Origin: Leptospira_A soteropolitanensis
GTDB taxonomy: Bacteria; Spirochaetota; Leptospiria; Leptospirales; Leptospiraceae
Strand: one strand, 5' to 3'
Length of the DNA: 64,000 nt
Assembly: GCF_026151335.1 (NCBI RefSeq)
Contig: NZ_JAMQPP010000004.1
Positions within the stretch are counted from its first letter, which is position 1. Every line of letters starts with the position of its first letter. The position numbers were made by a program, and so were the translations under genes. This document shows positions 55,186 through 64,000 of this stretch, piece after piece. The notes beneath the pieces were generated by a model. The model did no database searches, was not told the DNA's origin, and saw only the letters and a list, made by a program, of their open reading frames with translations.

Positions 55186-56318
55186 AAAATAAACAGTTCC
55201 CAATCAAATTCCTAATATATTGTTTTTACATTCTGTTAATTAACTGCGGAAGTCCTTCAGACAATGCTTCAAAAAAAGCACAAATCCTCGGCTTAGTAGA
55301 TACTTACCTAAAAACGTATACAACATCAAATTTGTTATTAGACATAGCCAATAATCTAATGGTTCCCAAATACGCAAAACTTGATAACAAAGTTTCCTTG
55401 TTACAAACGGCAGCCGCTACTTATACAGGAAATCCTGATGCCACCAACCTAACCTCTGTCAGGAATGCCTGGACTGAAACTTATTTAGCCTACAAACAAG
55501 TAGAATGGGCATATTTTGGACCGGCCAACATTCCGAATAATGCTTACTTATATTTGGATAGTTTCTCAAGAGCTTTCCCCATTGACACCACATCCATTGA
55601 ATCAAAAATCACTGCTAATTCGCCACCAAATGGATTACGAGTGGATGGTTTGGATGCTGTCGAATATTTACTTTTTAAAGACAATGTAAGCACAACAAAC
55701 ACTGCTTTTGCGGATGCCAACAGAAAAACTTATCTAACAAAACTAATCCAAGATATAAAAAACCAAACAGGACTTTTAACCTTCCAATGGGATAAATCAA
55801 GAAGTAATTCATTCTATTATTCTTTCACTAATGCCGGAAAAGGAAGTCGCGACTATCCCAATACCAAAGACGGACTCACGGAACTGACAAACCAAATGAT
55901 ATTTTTCTGCAATACTATTATAGATATAAAAATAGCAGAACCCTCTGGTTTACGGGCAACGAACTTAGGTGTCAAAGACATCACGAAGGTTGAAACGCCC
56001 TATGCAAATTTATCTTTTGAATCGTTAATACAAAATCTCCAAGGATTTTCGGATATAGGTGAAGCTGGATTTTATAAATTCTTGAGTTTAAGAAGCGAAA
56101 CAGTGGTTCCAAGATTAAAAGATCAGATTCAAGCCACAAAAACATCTGTAAATTCTCTAAAATCGAAATATGGCACATTTCAAACCGCTATTTCGACAGG
56201 AGGCGCAGAAGTAGAACTTATGTTAAATGAATTTAAAAAACTTAGAATATTAATAAGCACTGAAGTAATCAGTTCGCTAGGTGGAACTATCGGAGTTAGT
56301 TCAAACGATGGCGATTAA
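55182..56318 (+). CDS. Second imelysin-family lipoprotein (variant motif)
   Basis: 378 residues. Lipoprotein signal with lipobox LLINC. The imelysin-type fold is indicated by VRNAWTETYLAYKQVEWAYFGPA and the motif region GLDAVEYLLF near residue 160, where the first imelysin has GWHAIEYLLW. Here Asp replaces the motif His, so any metal site is altered. Overlaps the cytochrome gene by 4 bp (ATGA) and the membrane gene by 11 bp. A partner rather than a copy of the first imelysin is likely. Confidence 0.82.
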   Translation: MKNKQFPIKFLIYCFYILLINCGSPSDNASKKAQILGLVDTYLKTYTTSNLLLDIANNLMVPKYAKLDNKVSLLQTAAATYTGNPDATNLTSVRNAWTETYLAYKQVEWAYFGPANIPNNAYLYLDSFSRAFPIDTTSIESKITANSPPNGLRVDGLDAVEYLLFKDNVSTTNTAFADANRKTYLTKLIQDIKNQTGLLTFQWDKSRSNSFYYSFTNAGKGSRDYPNTKDGLTELTNQMIFFCNTIIDIKIAEPSGLRATNLGVKDITKVETPYANLSFESLIQNLQGFSDIGEAGFYKFLSLRSETVVPRLKDQIQATKTSVNSLKSKYGTFQTAISTGGAEVELMLNEFKKLRILISTEVISSLGGTIGVSSNDGD

Positions 56319-57630
56319 AAATTTATTACAACCGGTTTCATCACTTTCACTTCACTTTTTTAGAATAGGATATGGGTTTGCGACAACCATTCTAATCTTC
56401 CGATATTTTTATTATGGATGGATTCATACATATTTTATCAAACCGACTTTCTTCTTTAAACATTTTGGTTGGGAATGGGTTCATCCACTCCCCCCTATTT
56501 TTACTTATCTTTTATTTGGAATTCTATTCATAACTGCTTTTGGAATATTTCTAGGTTATTATTTAAAAATCAATTTGTTCGTATTTACCGTTGGATTTAC
56601 ATGGTTTCATTTTTCTGATGCAACGATTTATCTGAATCATTATTACCTAGTCTCTCTTCTTGGTTTTTTATTATGGTTATCACCTGTAAGTAATTCAAAT
56701 CATCCTACCTTTCATTTTTTTAGTTGGATGAAAAAAGCAGAATCCATTCCCAAACTTTGGTTATATGCGTTTCGAATACAGATGGGACTTGTTTATTTTT
56801 TTGGAGGGATCGCCAAACTACAACCAGACTGGTTGTTCGAAGCCCTTCCCCTAAAACTTTGGTTGTACCAATCAGAAGGAAAAATTCCATTTTTAGACCC
56901 GATTTTAGGCCTCCCGGTCACTGCCTTTGTTTTCTCTTGGATTGGTGTAGTTTTTGATTTATCGATTCCATTTTTACTTTGCACAAAGAGATTTCGATTT
57001 TTGGGGTGGCTCGTTGTTCTTTTCTTTCACACGTTTACATCATTTTTATTTCCCATTGGAATTTTTCCTATTGTTATGAGCCTTTCTTCCTTAATATTCT
57101 TTGAACCGAATTGGCCAAAATCGATTTTATACAAAATCATCAGACCAAAACAAGAACCAATAGAAGAAACCAGCATTTCCTATATAAACAATGAAAAATT
57201 AAAATTTGGGTTAAAAGAATACACTCTACTCACCTATCTTTTGTTACAAATCTCAATACCATTTAGACATATATTTTATCCAGGACAAGTGATATGGACC
57301 GAAGAGGCTATCAAATATTCGTGGCAAGTGATGGTTGCCGACAAAGTAGGATCTGCAACCTTTTGGGTTCAAAATAAACCAATTGATCCAAAGGAAATAC
57401 TTACTGACTACCAATACCGAATGATGACGATCCAACCAGAACATATCCTTCAATTTGCTAAATACTTACAAAAGAGAGAAGCAGAACAATCAGGATTAAA
57501 GGAAGTATCTGTTTATGTTCAATCCAATGTCTCAATCAATGGAAAACCTGCTCGCCCCCTTTTTTCACCAAATGAAGATCTGACAAAGATCGATATAAAC
57601 TTCTATCCATTAAAAGGACTTCTTCGATGA
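56308..57630 (+). CDS. HTTM-domain membrane protein (vitamin K-dependent carboxylase-like)
   Basis: 440 residues from the ATG at 56308; GTG 56281 is an alternative upstream. Multiple helices span about residues 15-280 with the HTTM pattern, for example FRIGYGFATTILIFRYFYYGW, WFHFSDATIYLNHYYLV and GGIAKLQPDWLFEALPLKLW. The last 140 residues are soluble. Distant relatives of gamma-glutamyl carboxylase; bacterial members recur with imelysin and di-heme genes. The reaction here is unknown. Overlaps the gene before by 11 bp and the receptor gene by 4 bp. Confidence 0.8.
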   Translation: MAIKNLLQPVSSLSLHFFRIGYGFATTILIFRYFYYGWIHTYFIKPTFFFKHFGWEWVHPLPPIFTYLLFGILFITAFGIFLGYYLKINLFVFTVGFTWFHFSDATIYLNHYYLVSLLGFLLWLSPVSNSNHPTFHFFSWMKKAESIPKLWLYAFRIQMGLVYFFGGIAKLQPDWLFEALPLKLWLYQSEGKIPFLDPILGLPVTAFVFSWIGVVFDLSIPFLLCTKRFRFLGWLVVLFFHTFTSFLFPIGIFPIVMSLSSLIFFEPNWPKSILYKIIRPKQEPIEETSISYINNEKLKFGLKEYTLLTYLLLQISIPFRHIFYPGQVIWTEEAIKYSWQVMVADKVGSATFWVQNKPIDPKEILTDYQYRMMTIQPEHILQFAKYLQKREAEQSGLKEVSVYVQSNVSINGKPARPLFSPNEDLTKIDINFYPLKGLLR

Positions 57631-60008
57631 ATCTACAAAACTTACGTTTCCTGGTTCTCTTTTTTCTGATACTAACAATGAACAAAAAAATCCTGTCACA
57701 AAACGTGTCAGAGGAAAAGGAATCTAAACCAACGAAGAATGAAGGAATTCATGTCATTGGAAACAAAAAAGAGGATTTAAAAAAAATCCCAGGTTCGGCA
57801 TACATTATCGACAAAAAATATTTAGAAGAAGCCTCACCTACGGATCCAATGGAAGCATTACGTCGCGCACCGGGTGCTAGTGTACGTTTTCAAGATGCCG
57901 CAGGACTAACACCTAACATTGGCTTTAGAGGAGTGAGTAACGAAGAATCAAGGAAAACATTAATTTTGGAAGACGGAATCCTGACTTCTCTGTCACCTTA
58001 TGGACAACCAGAAAGTTACTATTCCCCCTCTATCGAAAGAATGGAAAGAATTGAGATCATCAAAGGATCAGGCTCTATTTTATTTGGTCCCAATACCATT
58101 GGAGGTATTGTTAACTTTGTCACAAAACGTCCCCCTGCAGAATCTACATTTTATACCAAAAATGTTGGCGGGGAAAATGGTTATCTCTCTACATACAATT
58201 CTTATGGGAAAAGTTTTGGATCGAGTGCTTTCGAAGTTTCTTTACTTAGAAAACAAGGAAATGGATTTAGAAATTATCAAAACTTTGATGTCACGGAAGG
58301 TAATATCAAATGGATTCAAGATTGGAACGAAAACCATAGCACTACAATTAAACTAGGCTATCACCTGCAAAATGCCCAATCGACATATTTAGGTTTGTCG
58401 CAAGGCCTTTTTCGATTGGATCCCAAAATCAACCCAGCGGAGTTTGATGAAAAGAAGTTAAATCGAAACCAAACTATTATATCGCATAATTGGAAATTAG
58501 CAGAAGACCATACACTCATAATACGAGGATATTTTTCTCAAGCAGAAAGGAACTGGGCAAGGCAAGATTTTTTATCTGGAAAATCCAACTCCGGTGGATA
58601 TTTGAATGCGCCCCTGGATACACTTCGTACGTATTCTCCAGGAATTATTGGAAATCGTCCGGGTGATGCTATTTATATGCGAGAGTCATATACAAGCCGA
58701 GATCAATCTTTTATGGTAGGTGGAATTGAAACCAAACTGGAATCTAAGTTTTCTACCTTAGGACTTAAACATGAAACAGACCTTGGCGTGCGATTACATG
58801 GAGAAAACAATTTAACCCAAACCAACCTAAAAAAAACAGATGACCCATTAGGTTATCTTTCCAAAGCAATCATTCAAGAAGAATCTTTAATCAATAACCT
58901 GGCGCAACCTTCTCTTCCAAACTTTAACTTGAATAGACAAGAAAGAAAAATTGAAGCCTTCGCTGCTTACTTCCAAGATAGAATCCAACTTTCCGAAAAC
59001 TGGAAACTGATACCAGGTGTTCGTTATGAAGAAGTAAGACAAAAAGCGATTACGACTAGAAGACAAGCCACAGCCGAAGATTATCGATTAGGTGCTGTTT
59101 TACCAAATGATGTTTCTGTGAATCGAAGAAGTTCAAGCGAATCTAGAACTCATATCATTTTACCGGGACTTGGGATCACTTATGATATTACCAAAAAATT
59201 CATTTGGTTTTCTGGAGCTCACAAAGGATTTTCACCACCAACCTTCGGAACATCTTTTAGTCCACAAGGCAATGACTATAGACTCAAACCAGAAACATCC
59301 ACAAATTATGAAACAGGCGTGAGAGGTGACTTAACTTCTTATTTGTATACAGAGCTTGTAGGTTACAAAATGTATTTCCGTGATCAAATTATTAACGTAA
59401 ACGAAGTGGGCGGTGAAAACGGAATCAGACCAGCAAATACTGGATACTCAACTCATACAGGTGGAGAAGCTGTGATTGTTTGGGATCCCGCCAAGATGCA
59501 GAAATCGGAATGGAGAGTCCCAATTGAGCTTATTTATTCTCGCATAGAGGCAAAATCCAGAAGTTTCAATCCGTTTCCTGTATCACAAACAAGTGATGGC
59601 AAAGAGATAATCGAATTTCTACCTGCATATACAATTAATAATTACCAATATCTACCGACAGATACAACTGGAAATTATTTACCTTACGTACCGAAAGAAA
59701 CCATTACAACGGCAATTAGTGTCTCTTCGCCACAAGGGTATTACGGTCGATTAGAATATCAATATTTTGGAAAACAATATTCTGATCTATTAAATACCAA
59801 AGATGAATCAGAAGATGGAAACAAAGGGATTATACCAAAAGTAGAACTCTGGAACACAAGTTTAGGATATCGTTCTCCCGATAAATGGTCAGTGTTTATT
59901 AACGCAAAAAACATTCAGGATAAACAATACGTATCAGGTAGGTTACCAACGGGTATTCAACCTGGTCCTTTTCGTCAAATCAATGTTGGTTTCACTCTAG
60001 AGTTATGA
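57627..60008 (+). CDS. TonB-dependent outer-membrane receptor
   Basis: 793 residues. Signal peptide (1 to about 25, ending LSQN), no N-terminal secretin-like signalling domain, then a TonB-box-like EGIHVIGNKKED, a plug (about 50-165: IPGSAYIIDKKY, GFRGVSNEESRKTLILEDG, ERIEIIKGSGSILFGPNTIGGIVNFVTKRPP) and a 22-strand-type barrel ending VGFTLEL. It imports an unidentified ligand with energy from TonB; ferric citrate-like FecA receptors show similar plugs. Starts with a 4-bp overlap, so it is the last gene of the imelysin operon. Confidence 0.93.
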   Translation: MNLQNLRFLVLFFLILTMNKKILSQNVSEEKESKPTKNEGIHVIGNKKEDLKKIPGSAYIIDKKYLEEASPTDPMEALRRAPGASVRFQDAAGLTPNIGFRGVSNEESRKTLILEDGILTSLSPYGQPESYYSPSIERMERIEIIKGSGSILFGPNTIGGIVNFVTKRPPAESTFYTKNVGGENGYLSTYNSYGKSFGSSAFEVSLLRKQGNGFRNYQNFDVTEGNIKWIQDWNENHSTTIKLGYHLQNAQSTYLGLSQGLFRLDPKINPAEFDEKKLNRNQTIISHNWKLAEDHTLIIRGYFSQAERNWARQDFLSGKSNSGGYLNAPLDTLRTYSPGIIGNRPGDAIYMRESYTSRDQSFMVGGIETKLESKFSTLGLKHETDLGVRLHGENNLTQTNLKKTDDPLGYLSKAIIQEESLINNLAQPSLPNFNLNRQERKIEAFAAYFQDRIQLSENWKLIPGVRYEEVRQKAITTRRQATAEDYRLGAVLPNDVSVNRRSSSESRTHIILPGLGITYDITKKFIWFSGAHKGFSPPTFGTSFSPQGNDYRLKPETSTNYETGVRGDLTSYLYTELVGYKMYFRDQIINVNEVGGENGIRPANTGYSTHTGGEAVIVWDPAKMQKSEWRVPIELIYSRIEAKSRSFNPFPVSQTSDGKEIIEFLPAYTINNYQYLPTDTTGNYLPYVPKETITTAISVSSPQGYYGRLEYQYFGKQYSDLLNTKDESEDGNKGIIPKVELWNTSLGYRSPDKWSVFINAKNIQDKQYVSGRLPTGIQPGPFRQINVGFTLEL

Positions 60009-60069
60009 TAATGAACATCAGTTGATTTAGGAAAATTAATAGAACAATACAAGATACAAGAAAAGTGAT

Positions 60070-60732
60070 TTAGTGAATTAGAATTGGAACGGATATTCTA
60101 ATATATTGCCGAACAATTTCCATTTCTTTTTCATCAACAATGACTTCACGTATCATTAAGTATTCGATGAAATCGTCTCTTTCTGAGACATCGGCAATAA
60201 AAAGCCCATCTTTTAGAATATCTGTTAACCTGTTGACATTGCGTCCGCTCGGAGATTTTTCCCTTTCCTCTTTAGGAGAAAACTCCCTAAGTTTCGCATT
60301 CGCGTAAGCTTCCCATCTGTGAATAGTTCTTAGATTATTCTCTAATTGAAATAAAAAACTTGGAACAGAGTCTTGTTTATCAAAAACAACTAACATTCGT
60401 AAGTATTGATACAAATTCGGATTTCTATATAGAAGTCTTTTGCAGTGAATTGAGTCTATTTTTTCGAAGATACCGTGAAAAGATTCGGTATTACCCTCAC
60501 AAGAATCAGACATGGTAGTTTCAAAATATTCTTCCCATTGTTTTGCATTTAAGTTTCCAAGTAAGTTCAGCTGGAAAGTGACATCTTTTTCCACCAATGG
60601 CTCGCAAAGTAACAATTCCAAACTTTTTTCGGAACTGATAATTTTTGCCCAGATAGAAAAATAATAATCTGGTGTAATATTTCCGGTTTTTATATATTTT
60701 CCAAAACTCATAAACCAATATTTGCATTTCAT
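60070..60732 (-). pseudogene. 5'-truncated paralogue of the neighbouring 296-residue gene
   Basis: The 220-residue frame aligns over its whole length to residues about 85-290 of the next gene (LLGNLNAKQWEEYF against LLSNLDPQTWEAYF; NLYQYLRMLVV against TLYYYLRMMMV; a shared HxWEA/ES block and the NRL segment), but about 80 N-terminal residues are missing. The same frame is open upstream for about 33 codons to a TAA, with homology petering out and no alternative start, so the 5' end is lost or decayed. The ATG at 60732 has a poor ribosome site. It may still make a short protein. Function unknown. Confidence 0.6.
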
Positions 60733-60873
60733 GTTCCTAGCCAGTAGAAGGTGACGAAAGAAATGTATGAATACACGAACCTCTGTTTCGGATTCGCAAC
60801 AAAGTATAAGATTTTCTCTGAATTCAAAAATAGATTAAGGTTAAGTACGAACTATATCCGAACAAAACTTTTT

Positions 60874-61764
60874 TTAGAAGTATTTGCCCACACGATCAAA
60901 GTTTCCCAAAGCAGAAAGGATCGTCGTTTCTTCCCAGAGATCCAAAACGGCACCGTTACCACGCATATACACTAAAACATCCCCACGATCAGGTGAAGGA
61001 ATTTTTTTAAGTTCTTTTAATACTAAAGATAAACGATTGGGGTCTCTTTTATTCGGTGCGAGTTTTGCTTCTGATTTAAAATCAAATCGGTCTCTTAGGC
61101 CTTGGCAAAAAGATTCCCATACATGAATTGAATCCAATATAGACTCTAATCGTTTTCGATTTTCTGATTCTTTTTCACTTTCTTCGCCAAACTTTTTAAA
61201 TCCAGAAACCATCATCATTCGTAGGTAATAGTAGAGTGTATGACTATTCAAAAGAATTTTACGAATTTCGTTTTCTCTTAGGTTTGAAAAAATTCCAAGC
61301 AGCGCCTGCATTGTCATATTTTTTTCTTCTAATATATCAAAATAGGCTTCCCAGGTTTGCGGATCCAAGTTGGACAATAAATGTATCTTTAAAGTTGGAT
61401 CTCTGTCCATTTCTTCAGCAAGAGACAATATTCTTAAACTTTGTGCTGAATTAAATAAAGATCTCACTTGCAAAAAATAAGCATTGGAATCAAAATTACC
61501 CGATAAAAATTGTTTGCCATATCCGAAATATACAAACTTCATTAGTAATTCCGGCGTTAAGTTCTCATCATTAAGAAAACGTTTTGAGCCTTCTTCCGAA
61601 CGAAGAAGCCACAGATATTCAAAAACCAAATCGCAGAACTCTTCTTCTGCCAACATATGATCAGCTAAAGATTTTAGATCAGCGCCTTTGTCTATGGATT
61701 GAAAGAAGTCTAACAATTCACTTGGAGAAGCATTTTTCCAAAATTCAGATTTCTTCCAGAGCAT
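60874..61764 (-). CDS. Helical protein of unknown function (tandem paralogue pair)
   Basis: Not recognised. 296 residues, all helical by composition, no signal peptide or membrane segment. A tandem relative lies directly downstream, separated by 141 bp, and shares blocks spaced identically. Leptospira genomes often carry such lineage-specific cytoplasmic families. The intact length and MLWKKSEFWKNASPSELLDF start make this the ancestral form of the pair. Confidence 0.65.
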   Translation of the reverse strand: MLWKKSEFWKNASPSELLDFFQSIDKGADLKSLADHMLAEEEFCDLVFEYLWLLRSEEGSKRFLNDENLTPELLMKFVYFGYGKQFLSGNFDSNAYFLQVRSLFNSAQSLRILSLAEEMDRDPTLKIHLLSNLDPQTWEAYFDILEEKNMTMQALLGIFSNLRENEIRKILLNSHTLYYYLRMMMVSGFKKFGEESEKESENRKRLESILDSIHVWESFCQGLRDRFDFKSEAKLAPNKRDPNRLSLVLKELKKIPSPDRGDVLVYMRGNGAVLDLWEETTILSALGNFDRVGKYF

Positions 61765-61831
61765 ATTTATTTTGTATGTGAAAAGAAAAGAGGTGTCAAT
61801 TGAATTTTAGAAATATTCGCAATTGTGAATA

Positions 61832-62251
61832 TTAATACACATTCCAGTAACTACTTCGTAATAAATTATAGCAAATTTTACCATTAGCCCCGGTATCGAT
61901 TATGAAAACCTAATCATTAGTATGAGGAATTGTATACATCTTTCCGTTAGGTGATAAGACGGCATCACCCCATTTATTTGAACCAGATATCCCGGAGTTA
62001 TAGGTCGCAGAAACAAAGTTATCTGGATCAAATACAATGAAATTATCGGAATCGGCGGGTATCGTATAAATTCTTCCATCAGGCGCCACAACAGCAACCT
62101 CCCATTGCGAAGTTTCACTTGTCCCAACGGAAGGAATCGGATTTGGGATCACATCCGTTTTCAGGTTTCGGAATTTATAGGATAAAATTACAGAACAGAG
62201 AAATAAAAAAATAAAAAATGGAACTGGTGTTAAAAAATCTAAAAATCTCAT
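61832..62251 (-). pseudogene. Beta-propeller-type gene remnant with in-frame stop
   Basis: Frame opens at ATG 62251 with a hydrophobic N-terminus (signal or anchor) and then repeats of the pattern VAVVAPDGRIYTIPADSDNF and DAVLSPNGKMYTIPHTND, as in Leptospira repeat proteins. A TAG at 61910-61912 interrupts the frame after residue 113. The same frame continues with VFIIDTGANGK, matching the FIVFDP part of the previous repeat, before a second stop at 61832. Full-length relatives carry many more repeats, so this is truncated at its 3' end too. Confidence 0.7.
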
Positions 62252-62861
62252 TGTCTTTACAAAAAAAAGAATTCAAACTCTATTTCGGAGAATCGCCAAA
62301 AACTTTTTTCAATCGCAAACAAATTTGGTAACAGAGTTTACTTTTCTGATTTTTACAATTTTCTCACAAGATATAGTGTATCTTAATCATTAAGTGAGCA
62401 ATTAAAAGTTAAAATACTTAAGAGGACACCATGAACCAAATTTTGATATGACTCTTTTTTAGCTCTACATTCGATCCAAATAAAAAGTGCGATTTTTCAA
62501 AACATGGAAACTCTAGAATAAAACATAACCATACACAAATTTTAACATCCTATTGCCCAAACACTGCAGTATTTGACGATAAGGTTCTAATCCAACTAAA
62601 AGATGAAAACTTTGGCAATAAATCCTGATCCTGCGGCATCATATAAAACCCATACAAAGACTATAAAACTAACATATTTTCTTAAGAAAATAATCAGAGT
62701 CTACCTCTTTGCATTTTAAGACATGGTAGCGTTAGGATCGAAAGGATATCCCTGCAAATTAAACTTTGGAAAACTTTTAAAAAGTCCCACTACTATGTGC
62801 TATACAAAATGGCTTCCCTTTTTATCGATTTCAAAATCATGTTACAATCAGGCCTTTTATA
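62252..62861. other. 610-bp stretch without an intact gene
   Basis: Holds a 13-bp palindrome at 62382-62394 (CTTAAT-C-ATTAAG), a decayed reading frame (62431-62719, listed separately) and an extended -10-like element TGCTATACA at 62798-62806 that could start transcription of the following membrane-protein gene. I see no tRNA or recognisable RNA gene. Confidence 0.5.
62431..62719 (+). pseudogene. Possible decayed small gene
   Basis: AGAGGA precedes an ATG at 62431, but TGA follows after six codons. The frame then stays open to 62628 (LFFSSTFDPNKKCDF at its beginning), and a +1 shift at about 62615 continues to a TAA at 62717 (INPDPAASYKTHTK). Together these read as a short protein with a stop and a frameshift. 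The composition is ordinary and no family is recognised, so chance is possible. Confidence 0.3.
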
Positions 62862-63743
62862 ATGTATAACGAACTAGGTGTGGACCTCACTTTACTCCTT
62901 TGGAACAACTCTGTTGCCATTTTAGCAGTTTCTCTTGTTTGTTACCTGGCAAGTTTTCGCCAAACGATTCTTTTCATACTAGTCGTAGGATTTTCTCTAT
63001 TCACTGGCATACAATTCACGGTTGAATCAAATTATGATTCCATTGCAATCATGGGTTTTATCAAACTAATTTTACTTCTACCTTTTGGCTTAGGTGCTGT
63101 GCTAACATATATTAATCTATCAGAACTAAAACAAATAAAGTTTCAAATCTGGTTTACCCGTTATATCAATTTTGCTGTTTTGACCAATATCTTCGTTATG
63201 GTTTTCTCTCCAGATGCGGGAACTTATCGTGGAATCGTCAGTCGTTTCGCCTGCCTTTCTCTTCTCGTTTGGTTAATCCAGGAAATGTTAAAAGTAGGTT
63301 TCCAAACGACTCTGACTGATAGAAAATTTTTTATTTTTAATTCTTCACCATTATCATGGATCTATTGCCATGCTCTTTATCGAATTGCCCTCTTATCGCT
63401 GCCAACCTTTGATAGCATCCAATACCTTCTATTGGAACCACTCAGCCTTGTTTCGATGACAGTCCTCTATCGATGGCACAAAAAACGCTACCCCCTTCCT
63501 TATTATTTTGGTTTAGCAGACACACTTGTAGTCACAACTTTGACTGTGCTTACCCGGTATCCGATTTTACTACCATTTGAAATTAAGGATCCGTATATAA
63601 CCAATCTACAAGAAAATCAATGGGACATGATTTTCATCCCCATTCAAGTTTTTGTAATCGGATATGCTTTAAGGGCAATATCCAAAAACATAAATCATCT
63701 TTCGAAAAAAAAGTCAGCCATGAATCCAAACATTGCTTCATAG
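62862..63743 (+). CDS. Multi-helix membrane protein of unknown function
   Basis: Not recognised. 293 residues with about eight hydrophobic helices (around 15-35, 36-52, 60-82, 100-115, 127-145, 165-185, 220-240, 255-270), short loops and a Lys/Ser-rich C-terminal tail. No transporter or enzyme motif seen. It stands alone with 610 bp before it and no gene after it in the window. Confidence 0.65.
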   Translation: MYNELGVDLTLLLWNNSVAILAVSLVCYLASFRQTILFILVVGFSLFTGIQFTVESNYDSIAIMGFIKLILLLPFGLGAVLTYINLSELKQIKFQIWFTRYINFAVLTNIFVMVFSPDAGTYRGIVSRFACLSLLVWLIQEMLKVGFQTTLTDRKFFIFNSSPLSWIYCHALYRIALLSLPTFDSIQYLLLEPLSLVSMTVLYRWHKKRYPLPYYFGLADTLVVTTLTVLTRYPILLPFEIKDPYITNLQENQWDMIFIPIQVFVIGYALRAISKNINHLSKKKSAMNPNIAS

Positions 63744-64000
63744 TAGATTAGCAATGTTTCTAAGATAATTACTTGTGAAATTTCTAAGTAAACCGTCCCA
63801 TTTCAGAACATTTGACTAACCAATAGAAAATATAGTCCCCTTTAGGTCAGTGAACTTCTAAATAAGGTACTGGTCGCAAAGACTAGGAAGTTTTTATTAT
63901 GGAATTGATCCTGTAAAATCCCTCACCAAATTCCTATGCGGCAAAGTAAAATTCAATTTATTATAATGAATCCTTCATCCAGGCTAATTCCATCTTATTA
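63744..64000. other. Intergenic end of window
   Basis: 257 bp with no supported gene. A minus-strand frame entering from the right edge ends at TAA 63961 after about 12 codons, possibly the C-terminus of a neighbouring gene, but too short to assign. Confidence 0.3.

Noticed and set aside
63961..64000. C-terminal end of a minus-strand gene (about 12 codons) entering from the right edge
   Set aside because: Too short to judge; any random sequence gives such a tail.
1..64000. tRNA, rRNA, CRISPR, insertion sequences or prophage
   Set aside because: No cloverleaf-like genes, spaced repeats, transposase or integrase motifs recognised by reading; a covariance-model scan would be decisive for RNA genes.

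Overview
The window looks like chromosomal DNA of a Leptospira species, probably a saprophytic or low-virulence one. This rests on low GC, many small lipoproteins with spirochaete-style lipoboxes (LLLNC, FMINC), a DUF1577/PilZ-type protein, and a complete kdp operon next to outer-membrane barrels. I recognise no rRNA, tRNA, CRISPR array, insertion sequence or prophage. The window is mostly core and metabolic genes with several regulated accessory operons.

Layout. 1-1.5 kb: a 3'-truncated alkane monooxygenase gene (alkB) behind a TetR regulator and a near-ideal palindromic operator. 1.8-2.2 kb: a DUF1499 lipoprotein. 2.3-13.5 kb: an alpha-2-macroglobulin, a membrane alkaline-phosphatase-superfamily enzyme and carB in one direction. 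13.7-22.7 kb: kdpABCDE plus an OmpL-like porin; the porin and kdpA share an 11-bp-phased direct repeat that may be the KdpE site. 22.7-26.1 kb: three tightly packed genes of unknown function. 26.2-30.8 kb: a Cys-rich lipoprotein, the guaB / LolA-like / rsmE operon and a PilZ-like protein. 30.8-35.1 kb: an EAL phosphodiesterase with a radical SAM/B12 protein, an unlisted 54-residue lipoprotein with a strong terminator, and tmk.

35.1-47.6 kb holds a putative zinc-starvation regulon. One operon encodes an unknown lipoprotein, an unknown outer-membrane barrel and ZnuABC-type transport. A second encodes a COG0523 metallochaperone GTPase, a Tpx-like peroxiredoxin and a DUF1826 protein. Both are preceded by the same inverted repeat, core TGCAAC-N3-(A/G)TTGC. 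Between them lie an amidohydrolase, an acyl-CoA dehydrogenase and a membrane chemotaxis receptor.

47.6-52.1 kb: a CPBP protease, a HEAT-repeat lipoprotein, and a GDSL hydrolase with a small membrane-anchored partner. 52.3-60.0 kb: a five-gene cell-envelope operon (imelysin, di-heme c-type protein, second imelysin, HTTM membrane protein, TonB-dependent receptor) behind a Fur-like box, probably for iron or another metal. 60-64 kb is eroded: a tandem paralogue pair with one copy 5'-truncated, a propeller-type gene with an in-frame stop, another possible decayed reading frame, and a membrane protein of unknown function.
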